Below the pieces are notes generated by a model. That model searched no databases and was not told the DNA's origin. It saw only the letters and a program-made list of their open reading frames with translations. Both the position numbers and the translations under genes were made by a program. 64,000 nucleotides of DNA. It comes from Proales similis. Lineage: Eukaryota > Rotifera > Eurotatoria > Ploima > Proalidae. This document shows, piece by piece, positions 33,147-44,699 of the stretch. Position 1 is the first letter of the stretch. Every line of letters begins with the position of its first letter. The stretch covers positions 1,426,001 to 1,490,000 of the forward strand of contig JAGVRJ010000003.1 of the NCBI GenBank assembly GCA_019059635.1. The letters run 5' to 3'.

Positions 33147-34441
33147 ATGTCCGGTGAGTGCAGCCATGTGCCAGAAGCTGTTTTGGACCATATTTGTAAT
33201 AAAACAAAAACCTTTAAAGAATACGAGAATTCGTACGAGCAAATGCTGCTCAATTATGCTCTGACTGGAAGCGTTAATGGTCCTTACGGACAAGCGAATG
33301 AAGCCTCGAATGCCGACAGTATTAAAATATCTACGCCTCAATGGCAGGATCGAAATAACTTGTTGTAAACATAGAGTCCGCGGCCGGTTCGAGCCAAGCA
33401 TCGGGCGGGAACGATTCCTACGGCGGTGAGCCAAACTCCTGAATTTCTTCAAACCGCCTCCTAAACCTTGTAAACGCAGGTCAACACAGATCAGACAATT
33501 ACCGAAGGTGAGCATTTTTAGCTAATGCCTAAGTGGAGGCTGCTTTTTGCTGTAACTTGAACCAAAGTGACGATCGCCGTGGTGGCAATAGTGGCGGCGG
33601 TGGATATCAACAGCGCGGTCGATTCAACGAGGATCAAAGCTCGCTACGTGGCGGACAAAGCTCGGCTCCATCGTACACGAGCGACGGCCAGCTAATCTTG
33701 CGCGACACCGTTTTCGTTCAAAACTTGCCGAAGGGAGTGACTAGTCAAGAGCTCGAGGAGAAATTCGGCTCGATCGGAGTGATCAAAATTGACAAAAAGA
33801 CTCAGCAGTCGAAAATCTGGATTTACAAGGACAAGAACAGCGGCGAAGGTTGGCTTGATTCAAAACTAGCTATTGCAAGGCGATTGCTTAAACGGGGCCC
33901 TAGGCAAGGGAGAGGCGACCATCACATACGAGGACGAGATGGCTGCTCAGGCGGCCATCGAATGGTTCAACGACAAAGTCGTGCTCGGAAATGTGGTCAA
34001 GGTTGAACTCGCCACTCGTAAGAGCAATCCGGGCGGCTTCAGAGGCGGTCGTGGCGGAAGAGGAGGATTCGGAGGCGGTCGAGGAGGCTTCAACGATCGC
34101 GGTGGTGGCGGTGGACGTGGAGGCTACCAGGACAGGGGAAACTACAACGATCGAGGTAGCTACCAAGACCGAGGTGGCGGCCGTGGCGGCGACTCTGGCG
34201 GCTACCAAGATCGCAGTGGTGGCCGAAGTGGATACCACGATCGAAGCGGCGGCGGTGGTGGTGGTGGCTACGATCGCCGAGGCGGATACGATGGCGGCAA
34301 CGGTGGTGGCAATCGTTCTAGAAACTATTCGGATCGAAACTACAACACCTCAAACGACCGCTACTCTCGGTAAGAACAAATGTTCTGCAAAGCGACTGCC
34401 ATTGTTATTCAACGTTTGGTTGCAGGCCCGCTCCTTACTAG
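33147..34441 (+). CDS. FET-family (FUS/EWS/TAF15) RNA-binding protein
   Basis: Seven exons (33147-33153, 33220-33318, 33375-33425, 33480-33507, 33568-33848, 33904-34369, 34426-34441) encode 315 residues; the first exon is only 7 nt. A short N-terminal Asn/Ser/Gly/Gln-rich region is followed by an RRM with FET hallmarks: [13 protein letters not shown], then [20 protein letters not shown] and [14 protein letters not shown]. The last third is RGG/YQDRGG repeats ending RYSRPAPY. FUS, EWS, TAF15 and fly Cabeza couple transcription to splicing and form condensates. Oddity: no RanBP2-type zinc finger, since the tail after the RRM has no Cys, and the N-terminal SYGQ domain is very short. An hnRNP identity is less likely because the RRM lacks the usual hnRNP RNP1. 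Confidence 0.82.
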
Positions 34442-36135
34442 ACTGCACTCACAGCCTGAGAGAATATTGTGCTCTGTACAGCGAGACTTGACACTTTGAG
34501 CAATGGTTTATCATCATTCGTGTAATTTAAACATTCGAACTCGAAGCGCATCAACGTCTCGCCGAGCAATCGATGGCGAAAATGTTTCTATTTCACTTTC
34601 TGTTTCTTCTCTTACTTATTGTGATTGAATATATTAATGAATAAATGTTCGAAGCCAAACAAGAAAACAAGAACTTGATTGGCAACTCTGATGGGTGCCA
34701 GTATCTCCCGCCGCCCCTCTGCGGATCAATTAGATTAAGTAAAAAAAAACACGAAACAGATATCGGGGACTAAGTCGGGGCCAGTTTCCCCTCGTGGCCT
34801 AATTCAAACATGCACAAGAGCGAATCCAAGACTAATTGCTTAATCTCATTCGAACGAGAATGGTTGGCATTCTGTCTCCGTTGAGATTAAAACAGTGTCT
34901 GTGTACATCGATGCGACGAAATGAAAAGCGACGAGCGACAGTGACCACAATGTAGCAGCAAGAGGAAGGTCATGAGATGGAGTGGCAGATCAAAGGGTGG
35001 ACTGCAGAGCAGAGATAAGCTCTCTATCGGTCGGGTGCCTCAGAAAAGGATAAACGCGACGGTTACAGGTGCGAATCGCCTTTAGGCAATTGGACGAGTA
35101 AGCTGTTAAGAGCAGGAGAGCATAAGACACGATCTAATCCAGTGTGAGACCTTAGCCGGCCGTAAATAGAGAGCTCGATGTCTATCGGATAGCGCTTCTT
35201 GTCGTCCTTGTTGTTGTTGTTGTTTTGGTTTTACGTAAAGAAAGAGGTGTGAGCCGAGCAAGGAGATCTCTGAGATCTTAATTGAAAACAAAGCAAAACG
35301 AGCTCTGAGCAAGCGACAACAAAGACGCACGTGTAGTATGTGGCGGTCGAGTGGGCCAAACTGTGAAAAATAGTTTTGAATAAGAGAAGCAAGTTTATTT
35401 AAACAGACAAGTGTGTGGATATGGCGAGGCGCATTCGCGGCTATTGCGGGTTGCGTAAGAGCAGCGATCTGCTTTGAAGTGTTTCGCTTAGATAAACTTA
35501 GAGCACAGGCCGAGTCGAGTGTGGCGATTATCTGCTTTAAGCATGCGCGCTTACCTCCAATGACCTTGCTTCCTCTCTGCCTGCCTGTCTATAATCCGCA
35601 CGTTCTTGTTTACACTTGAACCTAATTGATGTTTGTGTATAGAAGCACAGGGCGCATTAAATTCGTCACCTAATTGGATTTAGCGTGTGGCCAATTCGGA
35701 TCAACTACACGAATTGGCAACTATATTAAAACGATTCCGTTATCATTACGTATCACAACCAGAACCGGCCTCTCTCGCAACCAGGCGCAGAGTGAATTGC
35801 TCTGCTTCTCTCGGGTCCAAAGCAGATCGAATTTCTGCTCATGCCGAGCGCGCACCACCATCCGACTGAGCGACTCATCGACCGACTTGACAGTAGTGGG
35901 CTGGGTGTTGCCTTACTTGGTTCTGATTGGTTGCCGCGCGTTTTATTTCCTCTCATTTCATTGGCTCGGCTCGTATTTTTCTTCCGTCGCACACTCGCAC
36001 ACATTGGCAGCGAAACGAGCGAATTCGCGCGTCTTGCGCTGAAACTATGCCACTTATTGATCGGCGACAATATTTAAACGACCTCATCGTAGCTCAGTTT
36101 TAGAACCAGTTGTAATCTTCGTTCGATTTCTAAAC
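34442..36135. other. Intergenic / nuclear-receptor 5' region
   Basis: Contains the FET 3' UTR with AATAAA near 34641 and then about 1.4 kb upstream of the receptor. GTT/TTG-type short repeats occur near 35205-35225. No coding sequence was recognised. Confidence 0.4.
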
Positions 36136-39100
36136 ATGGAAGACTGCGTAGAAGGTAAGTGATCGCTGCTGCTGCCGCCGCCCTAGCCCATCGCTTGACT
36201 CACTTGAGCCTCTCAAAAAGAATTCTCCCAGCTAAACGGCAGTCCGGTAAAAGGCAAAGATTGCGCAGACCGCAGCTTTCTCAGCAACACCATTTCGTCG
36301 ACCTCGTCAGCCAGCGAGTATTCAGTGTCTCGTTCGCCTTCGCCCAGCAAACTGTCCAACGACGAGCAGTTCGAAGACGGTGAGTCCATACACGCCCATC
36401 AACATCTCGCCTTCAATTTAACCCAACGCAAAGTAGAACGACGACAAGTCGAGGATGCGCCGAGGATTAAAAGATCAAAAGTAGAGCCATTGCTCATGTC
36501 GCACTCGACGCCAATGACTCGCAATATGCATGCGGCTGCATTTCCATTTTTTCCTCCCGAATGCTTCAAGAATAACACGTTTCAGGGCAGTCTGATTAAT
36601 TTCGCTGGATTCGCCACATCCCACTTCAACGACGCGGTTGCCCCACTGCCCCCGCCGCCCTATCGAGCCGAGGAGCCCAGATTCTACCAGAGCGAGATAT
36701 CAACGAGTCAAATGTCCAAGAGCAACAAGCCAGTGAACTATTGCTGCGTGTGCGGGGACAGAGCCAGCGGCAAGCATTACGGAGTGATGAGCTGCGACGG
36801 TTGTCGTGGATTTTTCAAGCGCAGCATCAGGTTCGCACAGTCACCGATCGTCTTGCAGTTTGCACTGTTTTAAAACTTTTCTTGTCAACTGCAGGGGCAA
36901 CATGGAGTATGTGTGCAAAGAGAACAATCAGTGCGTTATTGACGTTAGCCGTCGCAATCAGTGTCAAGCGTGTCGCCTTCGCAAGTGCTTCGAAGTACAA
37001 ATGAACCGCGATGGTAAGCAAGCATTTCAATTCGCCTCGGCCTGAAGCATTAAAAGCGTCGTTGTTTGGTGTTTGCTTGCAAATATCTCATCTACAGCGC
37101 AGTTCACACACACACGCACGCGCCCGTCCTGTTACATGCACACATAAAGAACAGGGCGCCTATTGATTCTTAATTTATCGCCCGAGCATCTTGATTCGAT
37201 TTCTATTTGCACAGCAATTAACAGCCGCAATCAGAAGCCGACTCGGGCCGTGTGTGTCTCTCTCTCTCTTCATTGATTCGTTTGTTCGGCGCTTCGGCGC
37301 GTTTGTTTGCTTCGATGATGGCTGCTCTGAGCGGCCGACGAGCAGCACTTTCTTATAGCAGACTCTGGCTGCTGCTTTTGCCGATCGGTCGATTGCTCGT
37401 TCGCACTCTCAGATGAGAGCGATTAAAACAATTTCCATGTCACGTTACACGAGTTCTTTTTTTCTCTCTCTGCTTATTTGAGAATCAAACAGAAAGGCAA
37501 AGTGCTTGCGCCTCTCTGTGCACAATCTAATCGCCAAGCCTTTTAGCGTTTAATTGAGAACACTGAAAATATGGAGAGCAAAACATGTTATCATCGTCGT
37601 TCTCTTCTGCTCTCTGCCGAATTGCTCGGCAATGAGCAACTGATTAATAATTGAGTCGCGTTCGTGATATTTATTTGCTAAATTAAACTAAAAGCGTCAA
37701 AAAAAAGAACTGAATGGTTTCGGTTCTCGGACCACTAGACTCGCTCTTTGCACGTTTGTCACACACACACAGAAGCGAGCTCCTAAAGTGGTGTGGTGAG
37801 AGATGACAAACTAAAGCTCAAGTTTTTAATTGGTCGCTTGTCGCCGCTGCGCTTTGGCTCACGATCGCTTGCTAGCGTTGATGAGTGTGAGCAAATATTG
37901 TCAGTGCCCGAGAGCCGTTTTCGCACATCAAAGCTAAAATCGCGCGAGCTATTGATCCAATATCATAGCAACACTGCTTCTGAGCGCCAGTTGATGTGAT
38001 GGCTGCGCTCAAACCACGTGTGCGATTTATTACCGTGCAAATATTTGCTTCTTTGCCAAAATAGGCAAAATGGTCATCATTGTCGTCGTCGTCGTCATCA
38101 TCATCATCGTTGTTGTCGCAGCCTTGATCATGTTTAGTTGAATGTCTAATTTGTGTTTATTTCGAACAGCTGTCCAGCACCAACGGCCACCGAGGTCTCT
38201 TCAGATCAAACGTGAACACTCGGCCGAAACGCCCAAGAGCGCACGTGCAGTAAACGCAAACACCGATGAGTACAAGGGCGCAAGCTACCAGGCCAACCAG
38301 ACGGCACCGGCTGCGAGCGTCTATGGTCACGTCGGCCAAACAAGCGTCAAGCCACAACAGGCTGCTGATGTCAATCAATTCAATCCGAGGAGTCAAGAGG
38401 CGATCGTCAACTTGATGGCTAGTCAGCTTGATCATCGCTCTCTGGCCTACCAAATGCACCCGTCCATGGCGAGCTCGATCATGTTCAGAAACATGCTGCT
38501 CGCCAACACGTACAAAAGAATGTCGGCCACGTTCAACTCGGCAAACACCTCGCAGAGCAACGAATCGTCCAACTTGTCAAGTGGCTACAACACGTTTGAG
38601 GCGAGCACCTGCCACGCGGACAAGGAGAACTACTCTGACGAGTCGGACGACTCGGCAAACAAATCGGGTACGTTCAAATATAGACCGCACGCGCTCTATC
38701 CAGCTCTTTCATTATCGCATCTAAACCAAGCAGATGAGATGGGCTGTAAAAAGCAAATGAACTCGACTTCGTTCGGTCATATGATGAATTGGATTCGCAA
38801 TCGATCGAGTGGCGAGAACGCCACCGAATTCGTCTGGCGAATAATCTGCTCGACCACCAAATGGGCCAAGTCGAACCGCAATTTGAGCGAGTTGAGCGGT
38901 TGTGAGCAAAGCTCACTATTGAGCGGCAACATGTTCGAGCTGGTTTCACTTCAAATGGCCGAGAACAAGGTCAACTGTCACGAGCGTAAGTTTTGCCTTT
39001 TTTTTTGTTTCAATTCCACTCTGCCTCTCTTTCTGACGCAAGTAATTAACCAATTTGAATTCAACAGTGATCAAGCATTTTGAGAACGACGAAACGAAGC

Positions 39101-39502
39101 AAATAATGCTGGAGCGTTTCCAAGCGGCGCTTGAAAAATTTCAAAGCGACAAGGTCGACCCAATGGAGTTTTATCTCCTCAAATCGATCGCCTTGTTCAA
39201 AACCGGTAAGCGGCCAAGATCATCATTAGATTTAGCTTGGACACAGAAATGCTGAATAATATTTGAAACCAGAACAAGAGGAGATCAAGAGCAAGCTCGG
39301 AACCGACCGACTACTCGAAGAGGCGTTCATGTCGCTGTTCAACTACACAAAGCTGAATCATCCGAATGAGTACAGACTCGGGCATCTAGTGGCTCTCTAT
39401 TCACAATTGTGCAAATTCGGCACGCCCGTAGTCGAGTCAATATTCCTGAAAGAGATAATGGGCAAAGAAAGCGTGAACAGTCTCTTGGACCAAATCGACT
39501 GA
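36136..39502 (+). CDS. NR2E-subfamily nuclear receptor (tailless/PNR/FAX-1 group)
   Basis: Six exons (36136-36154, 36221-36830, 36895-37013, 38170-38985, 39068-39205, 39273-39502) encode about 643 residues. A Ser-rich, acidic N-terminal region (about 200 residues) precedes the DNA-binding domain: [51 protein letters not shown], followed by the NR2E T-box-like [11 protein letters not shown]. All eight zinc cysteines are present. The hinge is long (about 150 residues). The ligand-binding domain is divergent but keeps [17 protein letters not shown] and the end [18 protein letters not shown], as in NR2E3/tailless. NR2E receptors are mostly repressors that specify neurons and photoreceptors. The P-box CDGCRG differs from the tailless CDGCSG and resembles FAX-1/NR2E6 types. 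A 1.16-kb intron follows the DBD. A 66-nt in-frame segment (38666-38731) could be an optional intron. Confidence 0.86.
38082..38117. repeat. Trinucleotide repeat (GTC/ATC/GTT) in receptor intron
   Basis: Tandem GTC units pass into ATC and GTT units in the large intron, about 50 bp before the exon-4 acceptor. Confidence 0.85.
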
Positions 39503-41009
39503 AGCTTGGCAAAGTTCCGAGCTATCCAAGCAGCCGTTTGCCCGTCAGCCTCGAAGCTTACCATCTCCAGTCAGTTATTTTTGTGCGTGCGCGTGGCTTG
39601 TGTGTTTTGAATTGCTGTTCGCTCTCTATTCTCCTCGTTTTTGTGCGCTTTTTTCTCACTTGCTCGTTTTCGTTTGCTTGCTTTCTCGCTGAAACAAATT
39701 TTAACTTTAGCCTTCTATTTTCTAGTCTAATAAATGCAAATTGTTCAACTCGAAATTAGAGTCTCTTGATACGCGAAAGAGAATAGAAACGAGAAGCGAA
39801 AATAAACAGAACAAAGAGTGACATGTATTCAATTTATTTTTGTGCATTATCTTGCATCTTAGACCACAATTTGATGATCGCTAGTCTCTTTTTTAAATTT
39901 TAAATGAATATGTTCAAAATTCAACTTGTCGCTTTTGCTAGTGAGAAACATTTGAAATTATTCTGAAAATAAATTTGGCCAAAAATGTTCAATATTGTTC
40001 AACTTGCAAATAAAAGGAAAAAGAAGAAAAAGACCAAAATTTGACTTAATAATTACTGAGATTCGGGGGGAGGGGGAGATGAGCATGGCCGGTAATTTGG
40101 TTAGAGGCAATGGCAATGAGCCGACTCGCACGAACCATATTGTACACTGATGCAAGCAGTGAGTTTGCTGTCCGTTGCGAGCATTCGGCTCATTTTCTCT
40201 TCTTTTTTTTTCGTTTTTTTTTTAAGAACAATTCAGTAAATAGTGTTCTTTTGTTTCAAATCGGATATTCTTGCACTCTTTGTTTCGATTTGTTTAAATC
40301 TGTTTTTTTTTTTAATTTGTATGAACCGGGCGGAGAAATAAAAATGATGGCGGCGGTCTGATTGGCGTTCTTAAATAAATAAACAAGCCGTGCAATTTTG
40401 TGTTGGTTCTGGCATGGAGCGATTATGACATCTTTACTGGCTTCTGGTGGGATTTCAAATGAACCATACCGAACGTGTGCGGCTTGGGCAGCGGCTTTTA
40501 GTTCTAGAATTGTATTCCTCAATTGCATAGTCGGTTGTTGCTATATTTGGTCGCGGTAATTTGTTTGTCTGGAAAATCGGATTTCAAAGATCGAATGGTG
40601 TAAATGGGCAAATCCACATCATATACCACAAAGAGGTAAATCAATCAATTATTTGGCACAAACCGGCAAGGGGATGAATAGGAAATGGTATGAAGACAAA
40701 TGGAATTGGAACGGCCAAATGTATGTTTGTGCATTTTGTAATTGGGGACAAGGAAAATCTGAAAGTACTCGGCAATAAAACTCAAGCCAATAAGAAAAAA
40801 AAAAAGTTGCATACACAAGCATGTGTGATCAGCAGCAAACAGGAAATAATATACAAATCAAGAATATAAATGAGAGTCTAAAGGCAGCGCCCAGAATAAA
40901 TGCAATCAAGTGCAAATGAAGGCGGGCGGCCAAATAAAAGGCCGCCCATGTAAAGCAGAGTTTGAGTGAGTGCGTTAACTTGATAGTCTGAGTGAGTCTG
41001 AGTGAGCGC
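39503..41009. other. Convergent 3' UTR region
   Basis: The receptor 3' UTR has AATAAA near 39730. The remaining ~1.1 kb, with a minus-strand AATAAA near 39836, is best read as the 3' UTR of the leftward RRM gene. It is A/T- and homopolymer-rich (for example 40200-40310). Open frames such as 40256-40528 have no protein-like composition. Confidence 0.45.
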
Positions 41010-42485
41010 TCACTGAATCATCTCGAGCAGATCGGACGGGAACAGGTGGTAAATTGGATACTCGCTCGCGTCCATACGCTTGAGTACGTCCTGTGGCTCA
41101 ATAAATAGACTAAAAGTTTGATTCAAACTACAATAGATGCCACTTTCGAGCTTTTGCCGCACCAAGCTTCCGTCCTCCTGGAGCACCTGATGATGGTAGT
41201 TGGGCGCCTGTTGAAAGTTCTCGCTCTCGTCCATTTCGTCCGTCAGATGGTCAGAGTCGGGCGGAATGTCAGACGCGTCGTCGCACGTATCACACTCACT
41301 CTCGCTGTCTGCCTCTTCTTCTTCGCGCTCTTTTTTGCTGTTCTCGATCACGCTCTTGAACGAGCAGGTGAACTCCAAATGTTCGGAGAGCGAGCTGCTC
41401 TCAATCTGAACCTTTGCGCTTTCGACACTCTTGCTTTTCAACGGCACAAATGTCGACTCTTCTTCGTTCTCAAACGAAGACGAACGACAGCCCGAGTCGT
41501 ATGAGAGGCAGCTCATGCTGTCAAAAAACGGCGAGCCAGCGGGCGATAGCTTGCCCAACGTCAAAAACAGATCGTCGCCGTTCTCTTGTCTGCTGCTGTC
41601 ACGCTTCTCGTCGAATAGATTGATCTCAATCTCTTTGCTTATTCGTTCGGTTTGAACGGACAGCTCAGCGCCTGACGAGCTCTCTGATTCAAGGCCGGTC
41701 GCAAATCGAATCAGTTCGTCCGGGTTGAACAAACTGTACGCACTGTTCTCCTTTAGACTCTCTTCAATATTCTGATTTATTAGTTGCTGATGCGTTTGAA
41801 ACTGTTGCTGAGTTTGCTGGTGAGTTAGCTGGGGCTGAAGATCAAACAGATTAAATCCTCCTAAGCTCTGGCCGCCTGCATCATTGGCCATTTTGATTTG
41901 AAAATTCGGACTCAGACCGCCGTGATACGCATTTTCGTACCCATAAGGAATTGAACCAGGCGGAGCATTGGTGTGCGCTAGAATAGCCTTGATTCGAGCC
42001 TTCTTTGAACGATTTTGAAACTCGAGTCTCATTGGTCTGCCCTTGAGACGGAAACCGTTCAATGTCATGTAGGCGTGGCACGCCTCTTCTTCGGTTGTGA
42101 ACTTGACAAAGCCAAAGTGAAGCCATTTCTTGCAGCATTCAACGATGCGACCGAACGGTCTGAACACATGAATCAGATCGATCTCCTGCAACGAGGCGTG
42201 AAGATTGCCGACGAACAGTGTATTGTTTAGACTGCAGGTCATGCCCGGTTGAAATGGCGCCGCGTTCACGTTTGGCGTCGGCATTGGCTTGTTGTTGATC
42301 AAGTTCAACAGGCTACCGCCCAGGTTGCTTCCTGCTGCTGCTGCTGCTGCTGATGAACTTTGATTTAGTCCATAATTTTCAGACTGGCCTACTCCGAGGC
42401 CCATTGAGAGCTTAAATCCGGACATGCCGAGTTTGCTTGACAGAGTCGGGCTAAAGCCGGCGCTTGGAATTACCACGTTGTTCAT
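41010..42485 (-). CDS. Single-RRM protein A (tandem paralog)
   Basis: One coding exon of 491 residues from the first ATG in frame (MNNVVIPSAG). The RRM (about residues 60-140) reads NTLFVGNLHASLQEIDLIHV, FRPFGRIVECCKKW, FGFVKFTTEEEA, LNGFRLKGRPMRLEFQ, most like single-RRM proteins of the RBM4/Lark or NONO style; no known ortholog is recognised. After the RRM comes a Gln-rich stretch (QLTHQQTQQQFQTHQQ), an acidic Ser-rich region, and a C-terminal motif IYCSLNQTFSLFIEPQDVL, then YPIYHLFP, shared with paralog B. Single-exon structure beside a two-exon paralog fits local duplication with intron loss. It presumably binds RNA in the cytoplasm or nucleus. Confidence 0.82.
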   Translation of the reverse strand: MNNVVIPSAGFSPTLSSKLGMSGFKLSMGLGVGQSENYGLNQSSSAAAAAAGSNLGGSLLNLINNKPMPTPNVNAAPFQPGMTCSLNNTLFVGNLHASLQEIDLIHVFRPFGRIVECCKKWLHFGFVKFTTEEEACHAYMTLNGFRLKGRPMRLEFQNRSKKARIKAILAHTNAPPGSIPYGYENAYHGGLSPNFQIKMANDAGGQSLGGFNLFDLQPQLTHQQTQQQFQTHQQLINQNIEESLKENSAYSLFNPDELIRFATGLESESSSGAELSVQTERISKEIEINLFDEKRDSSRQENGDDLFLTLGKLSPAGSPFFDSMSCLSYDSGCRSSSFENEEESTFVPLKSKSVESAKVQIESSSLSEHLEFTCSFKSVIENSKKEREEEEADSESECDTCDDASDIPPDSDHLTDEMDESENFQQAPNYHHQVLQEDGSLVRQKLESGIYCSLNQTFSLFIEPQDVLKRMDASEYPIYHLFPSDLLEMIQ

Positions 42486-43505
42486 TATTGAAATGTTTGT
42501 GTCAGTGTCCACACTCTGTCGCTCACTGTACTGTTGCTGCAGAATTGAATTGATTGCGATTTTGTGGCCGCGAAAATTTCGATCTCTGTTTGTGCCTTTA
42601 GTTCATGTACAACTCCCCTTCCAGTTCCTATTTTTCTGAAACAAATCAGTAATAATCAATTTTGAAGAGACAATTGCGAATGCGCTTTTCGTTTTTATTT
42701 TCTCATATGCACTCAACGAAATTGTGTAAATTGTACAAATAGAACAACAGTAACAGCCAGTCAGACAAACAGGAATCGAGAGAGAAAGAATAAAGCTTTC
42801 TGAACGTGGCAATGCGTATTAAATTAACGAAATTTGTGAATTGAAAAGTAAAATGGCTCGCAAAGCTTAAGAGCTCGTCTCGATATCAAACAACTTGTCG
42901 AATGAGTGAGTGAGTGCGCGGGCCAATTAGAAAAATAAAAAAGTAATATTAGTCATAAAATTTTGGCCACACCAAGTCTAAATGCGTGCTCTCGATCTCT
43001 ATACGCCATACATTCGAATGCAGCGACAATACGAAAAAGAGAAAGGGGAAAGGAAGTCTAAGAATTAGTTTAGTAAGAAAGAGACTGGACAGGCGTATAA
43101 AGCAATCGTGCTTATATATATACACACACACAACTCGAATAAGAGAGAGAGAGATTAAACAATTGCAAAATGACATGGATTGCGTCGATGTTGCGCGTAT
43201 CAAGTGTACTAAGCTCACACGTAAGAGCCGAAACGAATTGTCTTGTCGGCTCGCTCGCTCTCCTCTTCGAGCTCTCCTTTCCTTCTTGCATCCGATTGAC
43301 TTTCGCACACTGCGCTGGTTACAATTACATCATCGGACTGTGCGGCCAATTGTGCGACGTTCGGCTGTGTGGAGAATCGTTTCGATGGGTGGGGATGAGT
43401 AGACAACAGCAAGAGCATTTGCAACTCGTTTCGGAACAGTTTAAAACTGAGTGAATGTGAACAAACAAGCAAACAAATTAATTATAAACGTGATCAAAAA
43501 GGGGC
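42486..43505. other. Gap between RRM paralogs
   Basis: Probably the 3' UTR of paralog B (minus-strand AATAAA near 42691) and the short 5' flank of paralog A. A CA repeat lies at 43124-43133 and a GA repeat at 43144-43154. The open frames on both strands at 42950-43450 look unconstrained. Confidence 0.4.
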
Positions 43506-44699
43506 TTATTTAAAGTTAAAATTGAAGGTCGAATTGATCGGTGAGCCATTAAAACATGAAGATTTGGCCGACGACAGCGAGCACGAAGATGTCGGAGACG
43601 CGGATGCCGAAGACGAGTAGAAAGAGAAATGCTCGAGCGGCTGTGATTGCTTCGATCCAGCCGAGTCTATGCTGCTGTTGGCCAGACTGAACTGCTCGAG
43701 GTTCCTGAGAATATCGCTCATCACGTTCTGGGAGCTATTGCTGGTGTCCACGTGCGGATTAGAGCGGGGAAACAGGCGATACTCGATGAACTCGCCGTCA
43801 TTCAACGGCTCGAGCACATCGGTCGGCTGAATGTAGATTGTATTTGAAGAATTGAGCGAGCGAAACAGCATTATCGAGCCGGTGGTGTTTGTCTCAATCG
43901 AATGACTCGAGTCCTTTTTGGGCGAGCCAACGTTATCCGACGAGCTGTTGCCCAAGAACAGAATTTCACGCAAAAGACCATCGTCTGAATCGACGCTCTC
44001 CACACCGTCCAGGTCCCGGCTTCCTGAGTTGCCGAGGGGACTCAACGCTCCATTGCTATGTACTCGACCACCAAGGCAGTTTAAGTCAATCGAGCGAAGT
44101 CCTTGAAAGGCTGCAGGACTCGCAGGCTTGTTCTCGTTCAAGTTCATATTCGAATTGGCCATTTTCCAGAAAGGTGCTCCCATGGCGTTGGGGCTGTTGA
44201 AGTAGGCGCACTGAACACGACTAGCTTCGGACGCTTGCTGACTAGAACTGAAGTCAAACTGCTTGAGCATATTGTCATTGAACAGCGAGAGCTCCTGATT
44301 TTCAATAGAACCAAGTGGCGTGTGATGTCCCTCGTGACCGGGCTGATATCGGAATTTAGTCTCGGCTTCGGCTTCGAGAAGAGCTTGGATGTTCTTGATC
44401 TAGAATTGAGAGAGTTAAGGCGAAGTTGGGAATGCGAAAGAATGTTGACGATTGATTACCTTCTTGCGCTGAAACTCGATTCTCATCGGTCGGCCTCGCA
44501 CCCGCGAACCGTTCAAGCTGGCGAACGCCGCCTTTGCTTCGTCCTCGGCCGCAAATCGAATGAACCCGTAATGGCACCAACGCTTGCAGCATTCGACTAT
44601 TTGACCGAACGGGCGGAAAATTTCAAGCAGGTCACTCTCTTCTAGAGATACGTGTAGATTGCCGACGAACAACGTCTTGGATATGCCGATTGTAGCCAT
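43506..44699 (-). CDS. Single-RRM protein B (tandem paralog)
   Basis: Two exons (44460-44699, 43506-44399) encode 377 residues. The RRM starts eight residues from the N-terminus: KTLFVGNLHVSLEESDLLEI, FRPFGQIVECCKRW, YGFIRFAAEDEA, LNGSRVRGRPMRIEFQRKK, about 60% identical to paralog A by eye. The rest is Ser/Asn-rich and low-complexity. It carries IMLFRSLNSSNTIYIQPTDV and EFIEYRLFP about 90 residues before the C-terminus, matching the C-terminal motif of paralog A. The intron lies just after the RRM. The ATG at 44699 opens directly into the RRM. Family unrecognised. Confidence 0.83.

Noticed and set aside
33991-34491. Alternate-frame 166-residue Ala/Val/Thr-rich open frame
   Set aside because: It is a shadow of the RGG/YQDRGG repeats of the FET gene in another frame.
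40256-40528. 90-residue open frame on the minus strand
   Set aside because: It lies in the probable 3' UTR of RRM gene A, has homopolymer-driven composition and shows no splice or homology support.
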